Shown: positions 19,256 through 25,338 of the stretch, one piece after another
How the letters are laid out: the number at the start of each line of letters is the position of its first letter
Numbering within the stretch: the stretch's first letter is position 1
Assembly (NCBI GenBank): GCA_944362555.1
Contig: CALVTL010000010.1
Location: 1 to 55,692 of the forward strand
Direction: 5' to 3'
Source: an uncultured Clostridia bacterium
GTDB taxonomy: Bacteria; Bacillota; Clostridia; Christensenellales; Borkfalkiaceae
Length of the DNA: 55,692 nucleotides
Notes under the pieces: model-generated
Told to the model about the DNA's origin: nothing
Seen by the model: only the letters and a program-made list of their open reading frames with translations
Databases searched by the model: none
Program-made: the position numbers and the translations under genes

Positions 19256-21027
19256 TGTGCGGCATCGTCGGCTATGTCGGCGCCCGCCACGCGGCGCCCG
19301 TTCTGCTGGACGGACTGTCCCGCCTCGAATACCGCGGCTACGACTCCGCGGGCATCGCCGTCGTGGGGGCGGAAGGAAGATTCTCCCTCGTCAGGCGCAA
19401 GGGGCGCGTCGCGGCGCTGGAGAGCGCCCGCGCGCTTGCGGGAAACTGCGGCATCGGGCACACGCGCTGGGCGACGCACGGCGCGCCCTCGGAGCGCAAT
19501 GCCCACCCGCACCGCTACCAAAACGTCTGCCTCGTCCACAACGGCATCCTCGAGAACGCCGCCTCCCTCAAAGAGGCGTGCCTTGCGCGCGGCGAGCGCT
19601 TTTCCTCGGACACGGACAGCGAGGTCGCCGTCCACCTCATCGCCCGTTTTTTGCAGGAGGAGGGGGAGCTGCTGCGCGCCGTCGCGCGGGCGACGGCGCT
19701 GCTTTCCGGCTCGTATGCGTTCGCCGTTTTGTGCGAGGGGAGGGAGGAGATCGTCTGCGCGCGGAGAAGGAGCCCGCTCCTCGTCGCCGCGGGGGAGGGG
19801 GAGGCGTTTGCGGCGAGCGATGCCGCTGCTTTCCCCGGTGCGGGGCGGCGCGCCTATGCGCTCGAAGACGGCGAATTTGCCCGCCTCACGCGGGCGGGCG
19901 TGGAGGTGTTCGACGCGCATCTGCAACGCGCGGAGCGCGCCTTCTTCCCGCTCCCCGAAGAGGGTGCGTCCTCCCAAAAGGGCGCGTTCCGCCACTTCAT
20001 GCGCAAGGAGATCGCAGAAGTCCCGATGGCGGCGCAGCGCTCCCTTTCCGCCGCCCGCAAAATGGCGAATTCGCAGCTTTGTGAGGTACTATGTCAGACA
20101 AAGTACCTTCATATTGTGGCTTGCGGCACGGCATACCACAGCGGGTTGTGTATGAAAGTTGCCGCCGAATCGCTCGCGCGCGTGCCGACGGAAGTCTTTT
20201 TAGCGAGCGAATACCGGTATGCAGACCCCATCGTCCCCGCGGGCGGGCTGACCATCGCGGTGAGCCAGAGCGGGGAGACCGCCGATACGCTCGCCGCGGC
20301 GGAGCTTGCCAAAGAGCGGGGGAGCACGCTGCTCGCCCTCACCAACGTGGAGCACAGTTCGCTCTCCCGCCTTGCCGACGTCTGCCTCTTCACGCGCGCG
20401 GGGCAGGAGATCGCCGTTGCCGCGACCAAGAGTTTTTCCGCTCAGCTCGCGGCACTCTATGCGCTCGTCGTCCGCCTCGCCGAGGCGCGCGGAAGGGGTG
20501 CTCCCCGCCTTCGGAACGTCGCCGCGCTCTGCCGTGCGGCGATCGGCGCGGGGGAGGGCACGCGGGCGTGGGCGCCCTCGTTTACGGGGGCGCGCAGCGT
20601 CTTTTTCCTGGGGCGGGGTGCCGACCGCTGCGCCGCGCTCGAAGGGAGCTTAAAGCTCAAAGAGGTGAGCTATCTCCCGGGCGAGGGGTATGCCGCAGGG
20701 GAGCTCAAGCACGGCACGCTCGCGCTCGTGGACGAGGGTACGCCCGTCGTCGCCCTCGTCTGCGACAGGGCGCTCGCCGACAAGACGATGAACGCAGTGC
20801 ACGAGGTGTACGCGCGCGGCGCGCCCGTCTTTCTCGTCACGCCGTTTGCAGAGCTTGCCCGCGCCAAAGAGGTGCGCGGGAGCGTGCTCCTTCCCGCGTG
20901 CGCGCCCGTCTTTTCGCCCCTTGTGTCCGTCATCCCGCTCCAGCTCCTTGCCTATCACGTCGCCGTCGCCATGGGGCGCGATCCCGATAAGCCGAGAAAC
21001 CTCGCAAAGTCGGTGACGGTGGAGTAG
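19255..21027 (+). CDS. glmS: Glutamine-fructose-6-phosphate aminotransferase (isomerizing)
   Basis: GlmS makes glucosamine-6-phosphate from fructose-6-phosphate and glutamine. The 590-residue protein begins MCGIVGYVGAR, so after Met removal Cys is the glutaminase nucleophile. The amidotransferase half has LEYRGYDSAGIAV and HTRWATHG; the isomerase half has two SIS domains (CGTAYHSG, SQSGETADT, ATKSFSAQLA) and the C-terminal DKPRNLAKSVTVE. The start at 19255 overlaps the glmM stop. No glmS ribozyme can precede it, because it is internal to the operon with no leader; feedback control would have to act at the operon front or on the enzyme. Confidence 0.97.
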   Translation: MCGIVGYVGARHAAPVLLDGLSRLEYRGYDSAGIAVVGAEGRFSLVRRKGRVAALESARALAGNCGIGHTRWATHGAPSERNAHPHRYQNVCLVHNGILENAASLKEACLARGERFSSDTDSEVAVHLIARFLQEEGELLRAVARATALLSGSYAFAVLCEGREEIVCARRRSPLLVAAGEGEAFAASDAAAFPGAGRRAYALEDGEFARLTRAGVEVFDAHLQRAERAFFPLPEEGASSQKGAFRHFMRKEIAEVPMAAQRSLSAARKMANSQLCEVLCQTKYLHIVACGTAYHSGLCMKVAAESLARVPTEVFLASEYRYADPIVPAGGLTIAVSQSGETADTLAAAELAKERGSTLLALTNVEHSSLSRLADVCLFTRAGQEIAVAATKSFSAQLAALYALVVRLAEARGRGAPRLRNVAALCRAAIGAGEGTRAWAPSFTGARSVFFLGRGADRCAALEGSLKLKEVSYLPGEGYAAGELKHGTLALVDEGTPVVALVCDRALADKTMNAVHEVYARGAPVFLVTPFAELARAKEVRGSVLLPACAPVFSPLVSVIPLQLLAYHVAVAMGRDPDKPRNLAKSVTVE

Positions 21028-21047
21028 GGCGAACGGGCATTGCCGAT

Positions 21048-21101
21048 AAAACTTAAAAACGCCAAGCCCCCGTTCGGCAGATTGCCGAACGGGGGCTTGG
21101 C
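21048..21101. terminator. Terminator between glmS and the nitroreductase gene
   Basis: A 19-bp perfect inverted repeat (21061-21079 with 21083-21101) with a 3-base loop. On the minus strand it is followed by TTTTTAAGTTTT, so it best fits as the nitroreductase terminator; on the plus strand it lacks a U-tract. Confidence 0.85.
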
Positions 21102-21132
21102 GGTCGCCGCAGAGGCTGCCCGGCGGGCGCAT

Positions 21133-21657
21133 TCAGTTTACAAAGTCGATCTTCGTCACGTCGTTTGCGGGCACTTCGCGGGGCGCGGCGGGCGAGGCGG
21201 CATAGCCTGCGGCAACGCTCGCCACGGGCGTAAAGCCCGCGGGGATCTTCATGTCCCGCATGAGCGCCTCGTCCTTTGCGACGTCCGAAATGACGCCGCG
21301 CACATACAGATTCCCCAGCCCCAGGTCGGTTGCCGCGAGCAGCATATTCTCCACCAGGCAGGAGACGTTGAGCGCGCCGATGTCGCCCTCTAAAGAGGAG
21401 GACACGACGATGAGAAGGGGCGCGCCGTGCAGCGGATCTGCCGCCTTGTCGCCCGAAGCCTTGACGGCGCACTGCCGCACGCGCTCCAAAATTTCCTTGT
21501 TTGTGATGACGCTGAGGTGCAGCGTTTCGTAGCGGTGCATCCCGACGGGCGCATAGAGCGCCGCCTGCAACAGCTCCTTTACGGCAGCCTCCGGAACGGG
21601 CTGCTCCAAAAACGCACGCGTAGAAACGCGCTCCTGCAAAACCTTCAAAAATTCCAT
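21133..21657 (-). CDS. Nitroreductase family protein
   Basis: A 174-residue member of the FMN-dependent nitroreductase fold. It starts MEFLKVLQERVSTRAFLEQPV, where the R-x-S-x-R-type phosphate-binding pattern is replaced by ERVSTRAF, as in many family members. The middle holds ALYAPVGMHRYETLHLSVIT and VENMLLAATDLGLGNLYVRG, and the C-terminal VASVAAGY matches the usual P-x-x-x-GYP region. The substrate is unknown; such enzymes reduce nitroaromatics, quinones or flavin-linked substrates. The start is ATG 21657, with a GGGAGG ribosome binding site, not the longer upstream frame, which crosses intergenic repeats. Confidence 0.85.
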   Translation of the reverse strand: MEFLKVLQERVSTRAFLEQPVPEAAVKELLQAALYAPVGMHRYETLHLSVITNKEILERVRQCAVKASGDKAADPLHGAPLLIVVSSSLEGDIGALNVSCLVENMLLAATDLGLGNLYVRGVISDVAKDEALMRDMKIPAGFTPVASVAAGYAASPAAPREVPANDVTKIDFVN

Positions 21658-21710
21658 AAAAACCTCCCGATGTTGATAAGTCTGATTTGACGATCTGATG
21701 TTTTCGCCGC

Positions 21711-21755
21711 AAGGGGATCCCTCCGCTCCACTTTGTTCCGCGTTCGGGATGACGG
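21711..21755 (-). repeat. Repeat family D fragment (GTCATCCCGAA type)
   Basis: On the minus strand this begins GTCATCCCGAACG and ends GGAGGGATCC, the same signature as the elements at 29834-29984 and 34385-34756. This kind of GTCATCC-type repeat is common in gut Firmicute genomes. Confidence 0.7.
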
Positions 21756-21817
21756 GGGCGCCGCGATCACGCCGCAAGGAACGCCGCGCCTTTGCGCTGC
21801 AAGATCGAATTTGACAA

Positions 21818-21880
21818 CCCTCCCGCCTCGCTGTGCTCGGCACCCTCCCGAATAGGACTCCCGCAGGGGAGGCAAGATAA
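21818..21880 (-). repeat. Repeat family E copy
   Basis: On the minus strand it carries CCTATTCGGGAGGGTGCCGA and GGCGGGAGGGTTGT, matching 55370-55480. The stem-like GGGAGG/CCTCCC parts suggest a palindromic dispersed repeat. Confidence 0.7.
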
Positions 21881-21891
21881 GAGCTATAAAT

Positions 21892-22091
21892 ACTCGCGCA
21901 AGCAGGGTTTCCCTGCGCCCGCGCCCCACATTTGCGCATACCTGCGCTTTTGCGGAAAAAGGAGCCGATGGGAGTTATAACTGTTGCGAAATCCCATCGG
22001 CGGAAAAAACCGAACGCAGAGCGAAGCGAACGTTGGGTTTTTTCTCCCCCTCACGACGTTTCTTTTCATCAGTTTGAAAAGAAACGTGTGA
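21892..22091 (+). repeat. Structured repeat family A, copy A1
   Basis: A four-part element shared with 43812-44012 and, in its last three parts, with 30474-30613. (1) The first 60 bases differ from copy A3 at only three positions: one loop base and one compensatory C-G to G-C swap in the stem GCAGGG/CCCTGC. (2) Hairpin I, 21964-21973 with 21992-22001, is a 10-bp perfect stem around a loop containing TGTTGCGAA. (3) Hairpin II pairs GAAAAAACC with GGTTTTTTC. (4) Hairpin III, 22056-22067 with 22076-22087, is a 12-bp perfect stem within CACG...GTGTGAA. It lies downstream of the aldo/keto reductase gene, in the opposite orientation. Confidence 0.85.
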
Positions 22092-22099
22092 ACTCCCTT

Positions 22100-23074
22100 T
22101 CACCCTATTTTCCTGAAAAACGGATGGTAGTCGAGGATGGCGTCGATCTCGTCGAGGACGGACTGCGGCAGCGTGAGTCCGCTCGCTTTGACGTTTGCTT
22201 CGAGCTGGGCGGGCTTGCTCGCGCCCGTGATGACGGACGTCACCTGTTTTTGCCGCAGGATCCACGCGAGGGCGAGCACCGAGAGCGGCACGCCGAGCCC
22301 TTCGGCAATGGGCAGAAGGCGCTCCACCTTGTCAAGGTTTTCCTCCGTTAAAAGATTGTTGATCTGCTTGTCAGCCTGCCACGTCGCGCGCGAATCTGCG
22401 GGGATGGGCATTCCTTTGCGGTATTTCCCCGTCAGAAGTCCCTGCGCAAGGGGGGAGAACGTCGTGATGCCGATGCCGTTCTTTTCGCAGATGCCGACGA
22501 TCTCGTCCTCGATGTAGCGGTCCACCATGTTATACTCCGGCTGGATGACGGAGAGGGGGCGCAGGTGCAGCTCCTTGGTGACGGCGACCGCCTCCGTGAT
22601 CTGCACGGGCGACCACTCCGAAACGCCGTAGTAGAGGATCTTGCCCGCCGCGACCATATCGGAGAGCGTCTGCATGGTCTCCTCGATGGGGGTGGTGGGG
22701 TCGAAACGGTGGCAGAAATAGAGGTCGAGATAGTCGAGCTTCATGTTTTTCAGCGTCTTGTCGAGCTGTTCGACGATGTGCTTTCTCGAAAGCCCCCAGT
22801 CGTTCGCGCCCCGCCCCATGGGGAAGAACACCTTGGAGGAGACGACGTATTCGTTGCGGCTGTGCTCCTTCAAAGCCTTGCCCAGAAAGCGCTCCGCCGC
22901 GCCGCCCGAATAGGCGTCCGCGCAGTCGAAAAAGTTGACGCCCGCGTCAAAGGCGGCGTTCACCGTCTGCAGGGCGAGCTTCTCCGCCTCGGTGCCCGCA
23001 AGGTCTGTGACCCAGCTCCCGAGGGCGACTTCGCTCACTTTGAGTCCCCATTTGCCGAGATTGCGATACTTCAT
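22100..23074 (-). CDS. Aldo/keto reductase
   Basis: A 324-residue NADPH-dependent aldo/keto reductase with a TIM-barrel pattern. The catalytic tetrad is visible: Asp and Tyr in FDCADAYSGG, Lys in SSKVFFP, and His in LYFCHRFDP. The sequence is closest in feel to the Kv-beta/YghZ-type subfamily (KYRNLGKWGLKVSEVALGSW start, with STP-like IEETMQTLSDMVAAGKILYYGVSEWS). The physiological substrate is unknown; methylglyoxal or other aldehydes are common for relatives. ATG 23074 is 8 bases after AAGGGAG; an upstream in-frame GTG at 23083 would overlap that site. It is monocistronic. Confidence 0.92.
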   Translation of the reverse strand: MKYRNLGKWGLKVSEVALGSWVTDLAGTEAEKLALQTVNAAFDAGVNFFDCADAYSGGAAERFLGKALKEHSRNEYVVSSKVFFPMGRGANDWGLSRKHIVEQLDKTLKNMKLDYLDLYFCHRFDPTTPIEETMQTLSDMVAAGKILYYGVSEWSPVQITEAVAVTKELHLRPLSVIQPEYNMVDRYIEDEIVGICEKNGIGITTFSPLAQGLLTGKYRKGMPIPADSRATWQADKQINNLLTEENLDKVERLLPIAEGLGVPLSVLALAWILRQKQVTSVITGASKPAQLEANVKASGLTLPQSVLDEIDAILDYHPFFRKIG

Positions 23075-23106
23075 AAACTTCACTCCCTTTTATGATTTTC
23101 GTAAAT

Positions 23107-23135
23107 AATATACCATGCCCACGCAAAAAAATCAA
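23107..23135 (-). promoter_or_regulatory. sigma-A promoter of the aldo/keto reductase gene
   Basis: Minus strand: TTGATT (23135-23130), 17 bases, TATATT (23112-23107). Confidence 0.8.
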
Positions 23136-23150
23136 CGGGGAACGGAAGAT

Positions 23151-23246
23151 TTCCCCTCAAATTTTGCAGAACTTCGCGCGTGCGCGCGATAAGGCGTGCA
23201 AAATCTTGCGGGAACACTTGTTTTTCCCGCGCGGATGTGGTATCAT
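23151..23246 (+). repeat. 96-bp promoter repeat, copy 1
   Basis: Aligns without gaps to 23574-23669 at 92 of 96 positions (offset 423). Both copies contain ATTTTGC...GCAAAAT and GCGGGAA...TTCCCGC inverted repeats, the second overlapping the -35 box. Confidence 0.95.
23218..23246 (+). promoter_or_regulatory. sigma-A promoter of the small-ORF transcript
   Basis: TTGTTT (23218-23223), 17 bases, TATCAT (23241-23246). It is the first copy of the duplicated promoter; the -10 box is one base worse than in the mrnC copy. The predicted start is near 23253. Confidence 0.75.
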
Positions 23247-23300
23247 GATTGCAGGCAACAAGGGCGTTGCAGACAGGTGGTTAGCCTCTTGGGGGGAAAT

Positions 23301-23321
23301 ATGATGAGTATTTCCTTGTAA
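23301..23321 (+). CDS. Six-codon leader ORF (MMSISL)
   Basis: ATG 23301 follows GGGGGG by 4 bases and runs six codons to TAA at 23319. The stop overlaps the AAGGGGG ribosome binding site of the next small ORF, so translation of the leader could control it, as mok does for hok. The leader ATG also sits in a possible hairpin, GGAAATA/TATTTCC. Such a short frame can arise by chance. Confidence 0.4.
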   Translation: MMSISL

Positions 23322-23333
23322 GGGGGTGATTGT

Positions 23334-23438
23334 ATGAACGATGCGTTCGTGCGCCTGCTTCTCCGGTTGGTGGAGCTGGGCGCGATCCTCTCTTTCAGAG
23401 TGACGAAGGACAAAGTTTACATAATCATAAAAAAATAA
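23334..23438 (+). CDS. 34-residue small protein, candidate type I toxin
   Basis: The frame runs ATG 23334 to TAA 23436 and encodes 34 residues. It has a strong ribosome binding site, AAGGGGG, 8 to 9 bases upstream. Residues 5-21 form an amphipathic to hydrophobic segment (FVRLLLRLVELGAILSF), and the end is basic and beta-prone (KDKVYIIIKK). The stop codon lies inside the stem of a bidirectional terminator, and a consensus antisense promoter faces it from the other side. That layout, a short peptide with a convergent overlapping antisense RNA, is the layout of type I toxin-antitoxin loci such as Fst/RNAII and TxpA/RatA. I do not recognise the peptide as a member of a named toxin family, and toxicity is inference. 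Confidence 0.6.
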   Translation: MNDAFVRLLLRLVELGAILSFRVTKDKVYIIIKK

Positions 23439-23523
23439 CCGCCCCCATAGCCGGTAACTCTGACGGGCGGTTATTCGATCGCACGCGGGGCTGACCGCTG
23501 AATGGCAGCGCCCCTTAAGTTGC
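23430..23523 (-). ncRNA. Predicted antisense RNA opposite the small ORF 3' end
   Basis: Predicted from a consensus promoter (23558-23530) and a terminator with a U-rich tail on this strand. The RNA of about 90 bases would begin with a strong hairpin (GGGGCGCTG...CAGCG..GCCCC) and overlap the last codons and the 3' UTR of the small-ORF mRNA. Its ends are estimates. Confidence 0.55.
23434..23475. terminator. Bidirectional terminator shared by the small-ORF mRNA and antisense RNA
   Basis: Stem AATAACCGCCC (23434-23444)/GGGCGGTTATT (23465-23475). On the minus strand it is followed by TTTTTTTATG, a good U-tract; on the plus strand the tail is TTATTCG, a weaker one. Confidence 0.85.
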
Positions 23524-23529
23524 TCCTTT

Positions 23530-23558
23530 ATTTTATCACGCGTTTGATCATCTGTCAA
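23530..23558 (-). promoter_or_regulatory. sigma-A promoter of the antisense RNA
   Basis: Minus strand: TTGACA (23558-23553), 17 bases, TAAAAT (23535-23530). It is stronger than the promoter of the small-ORF mRNA, as expected for an antitoxin RNA. Confidence 0.8.
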
Positions 23559-23573
23559 CCGTTCCGCAGAAAA

Positions 23574-23669
23574 TTCCCTTCAAATTTTGCAGAACTTCGC
23601 GCGTGCGCGCGACAAGGCGCGCAAAATCTTGCGGGAACACTTGTTTTTCCCGCGCGGATGTGGTATAAT
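23574..23669 (+). repeat. 96-bp promoter repeat, copy 2
   Basis: Second copy of the repeat at 23151-23246. It provides the mrnC promoter, and the pair flank the small-ORF cassette as direct repeats. Confidence 0.95.
23641..23669 (+). promoter_or_regulatory. sigma-A promoter of the mrnC operon
   Basis: TTGTTT (23641-23646), 17 bases, TATAAT (23664-23669). The mrnC ATG is only 7 bases after the -10 box. Confidence 0.85.
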
Positions 23670-23676
23670 AAAGGGG

Positions 23677-24075
23677 ATGTTTTTACCCGACGAGCCCGTT
23701 CATGCAGAGCGGGCAAAACTCATGAACCCCGTCGTCCTTGCCTTTGTGGGGGACGCCGTGTACACGCTGTGCGTGCGGCAGCGGCTCGCGCTTGCGAGCG
23801 GGGAAAAGACGGGCGCGCTCAACAAACGCGCCTCCGAAAAGGTGTCCGCGCACGGGCAGAGCGCCGCGCTGGACGCCATTTTGCCGCGCCTTACCGAGGA
23901 GGAGGCGGACATCTTCCGCCGCGGCAGGAACGCCAAAAAGCCGACAAAGAGCAAGAACGCCACCGTGGGCGAATATGTGCGCTCGACGGGGTTTGAAGCG
24001 CTCATCGGCTTTCTCTATCTGACGGGGCGGGCGGCGCGCATCGAAGAATTATTCTTTCAAGAGGAACTTTCATGA
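23677..24075 (+). CDS. mrnC: Mini-ribonuclease 3 (Mini-III)
   Basis: Mini-III is a dimeric RNase III-like endonuclease without a dsRNA-binding domain that trims the ends of 23S rRNA precursor. The 132-residue protein carries the RNase III signature in reduced form (LAFVGDAVYTLCVRQRL), the GRNAKKPTKSKNATVGEYVRSTGFEALIGFLYL segment split across the second active-site helix, and the usual length. ATG 23677 lies 7 bases from the -10 box, so the first codon coincides with the predicted transcription start and the mRNA would be leaderless; an internal ATG at 23722 also precedes the conserved core. Its stop overlaps the rlmB start (ATGA). Confidence 0.93.
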   Translation: MFLPDEPVHAERAKLMNPVVLAFVGDAVYTLCVRQRLALASGEKTGALNKRASEKVSAHGQSAALDAILPRLTEEEADIFRRGRNAKKPTKSKNATVGEYVRSTGFEALIGFLYLTGRAARIEELFFQEELS

Positions 24076-24782
24076 AGACGGAAGGCAGAAATGCCGTATT
24101 GGAACTGTTCAAGACGGACAAGACCATCGAGAAGGTCATGCTCGAAAAGGGCGCGCAGGGCACGCTCGGCAAAATTTTCGCCGAGGCACGGCGGCAGAAC
24201 GTGCGCGTGCAGTTCGTGGACAGGGCGGTGCTCGATAAAGAGAGCGTCACGGGGCGCCATCAGGGGGTCATCGCCTTCACGACGGCGTTTTCGTACTCCG
24301 CGCTCGAAGAGCTCTACGCGGACGGGGACAGCCTCATCGTTCTGTGCGACGGCATCGAGGACGTGCACAATTTAGGCAGCATCCTGCGCGTTGCCGAGTG
24401 CGCGGGCGCGAGCGGCGTCGTCATCCCCGCAGCCAAGGGCGCGACGGTGACGGAGGCGGTCATCCGCATTTCGGCGGGGGCGGCGGAGCACATCAAAGTC
24501 GCCAAAGTCCCTTCCGTCAACCGCGCCGTCGAGGAATTGCAGAAGAACGGCTATTGGGTGTATGCGCTGGAGGCGGGCGGCGAGAGCATTTACGAAAAGA
24601 CCCTCACGGGCAAAGTGGGGCTCGTCGTCGGCGGCGAGGACAGCGGCGTCAGACGGCTGACGCGCGAGAAATGCGACGGTACGTTGTCCATCCCCCTGTT
24701 CGGGAAGGTCAATTCGCTCAACGCATCGGTGGCGCTCGGCATTGCCGCGTACGAGGTGGTGCGTGCAAGACTTCAGAAATAA
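24072..24782 (+). CDS. rlmB: 23S rRNA 2'-O-methyltransferase of the TrmH/RlmB family
   Basis: A 236-residue SPOUT methyltransferase that methylates ribose in 23S rRNA (Gm2251 in E. coli). The N-terminal 70 residues form the substrate-binding domain (GRNAVLELFK, then VTGRHQGVIAF). The knotted domain has DGIEDVHNLGSILRVAECAGASGVV, VVGGEDSGVRRLTREKCD and the closing IPLFGKVNSLNASVALGIAAYE, the three classical SPOUT motifs. It overlaps mrnC by four bases and contains the start of sigH. The order mrnC-rlmB-sigH matches Bacillus subtilis, except that rae1 (yacP), normally between rlmB and sigH, is absent. Confidence 0.94.
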   Translation: MKTEGRNAVLELFKTDKTIEKVMLEKGAQGTLGKIFAEARRQNVRVQFVDRAVLDKESVTGRHQGVIAFTTAFSYSALEELYADGDSLIVLCDGIEDVHNLGSILRVAECAGASGVVIPAAKGATVTEAVIRISAGAAEHIKVAKVPSVNRAVEELQKNGYWVYALEAGGESIYEKTLTGKVGLVVGGEDSGVRRLTREKCDGTLSIPLFGKVNSLNASVALGIAAYEVVRARLQK

Positions 24783-25323
24783 GAAGGACGAATATATCGC
24801 CGCCGCCGCGCAGGCGGGGGACGTCGGCGCGGAGACGGAATTGCTCAACCGCTATAAGAGCACCGTCCGCGGCGTTGCGAGAAAGTACTTTCTCGCGGGG
24901 GGAGAGACGGAGGACCTGGTGCAGGAGGGGATGATCGGGCTGGTGTTCGCCATCCGCAACTTCCGCGCAGACGGCGGGACCGCCTTCAAGAACTTCGCCT
25001 ATCTGTGCGTCAGACGCCGCATTTGCAGCGCGCTGCGGGCGGCGGACGGCGGAAGGATCGACCCCGACATCCTCCCCGACAGCCTTGCGGGCGCGGGCAC
25101 GCCCGAGGACACGCTGCTTGCGGAGGAGGACCTTGCCGAGCTGCGCATACGGCTCATGAAGGCGCTCTCCGATTTCGAGTTCCGCGTCACATTGCTCTGG
25201 CTGTACGGCGAGAGCTACCGCGAGATCGCCGAGGCGACGAACAAGCCCCTGAAATCGGTGGACAACGCGCTCGCCCGCGCGAGAAAAAAGCTGCAGGCGG
25301 CGCTCACGGACGGAAAAAAATAA
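24763..25323 (+). CDS. sigH: RNA polymerase sigma factor, SigH-like
   Basis: In Bacillus SigH directs transition-state and early sporulation genes, including kinA, spo0A and spo0F. The 186-residue protein has region 2 (YKSTVRGVARKYFLAGGETEDLVQEGMIGLVFAIRNF) with the core-binding and -10 recognition helices, and region 4 (DFEFRVTLLWLYGESYREIAEATNKPLKSVDNALARARKKL). Synteny after rlmB supports SigH over other group 3 factors. I place the start at GTG 24763 inside rlmB, giving a 20-base overlap; the ribosome binding site (GAGGTGG) is close, so the exact start is uncertain. It is followed 15 bases later by dnaX. Confidence 0.88.
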   Translation: MQDFRNKKDEYIAAAAQAGDVGAETELLNRYKSTVRGVARKYFLAGGETEDLVQEGMIGLVFAIRNFRADGGTAFKNFAYLCVRRRICSALRAADGGRIDPDILPDSLAGAGTPEDTLLAEEDLAELRIRLMKALSDFEFRVTLLWLYGESYREIAEATNKPLKSVDNALARARKKLQAALTDGKK

Positions 25324-25338
25324 GGAGAACGGAACCCT

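Noticed and set aside
21658-21939. N-terminal extension of the nitroreductase frame
   Set aside because: It translates repeat sequences, lacks family similarity, and a good ribosome binding site precedes the internal ATG at 21657.
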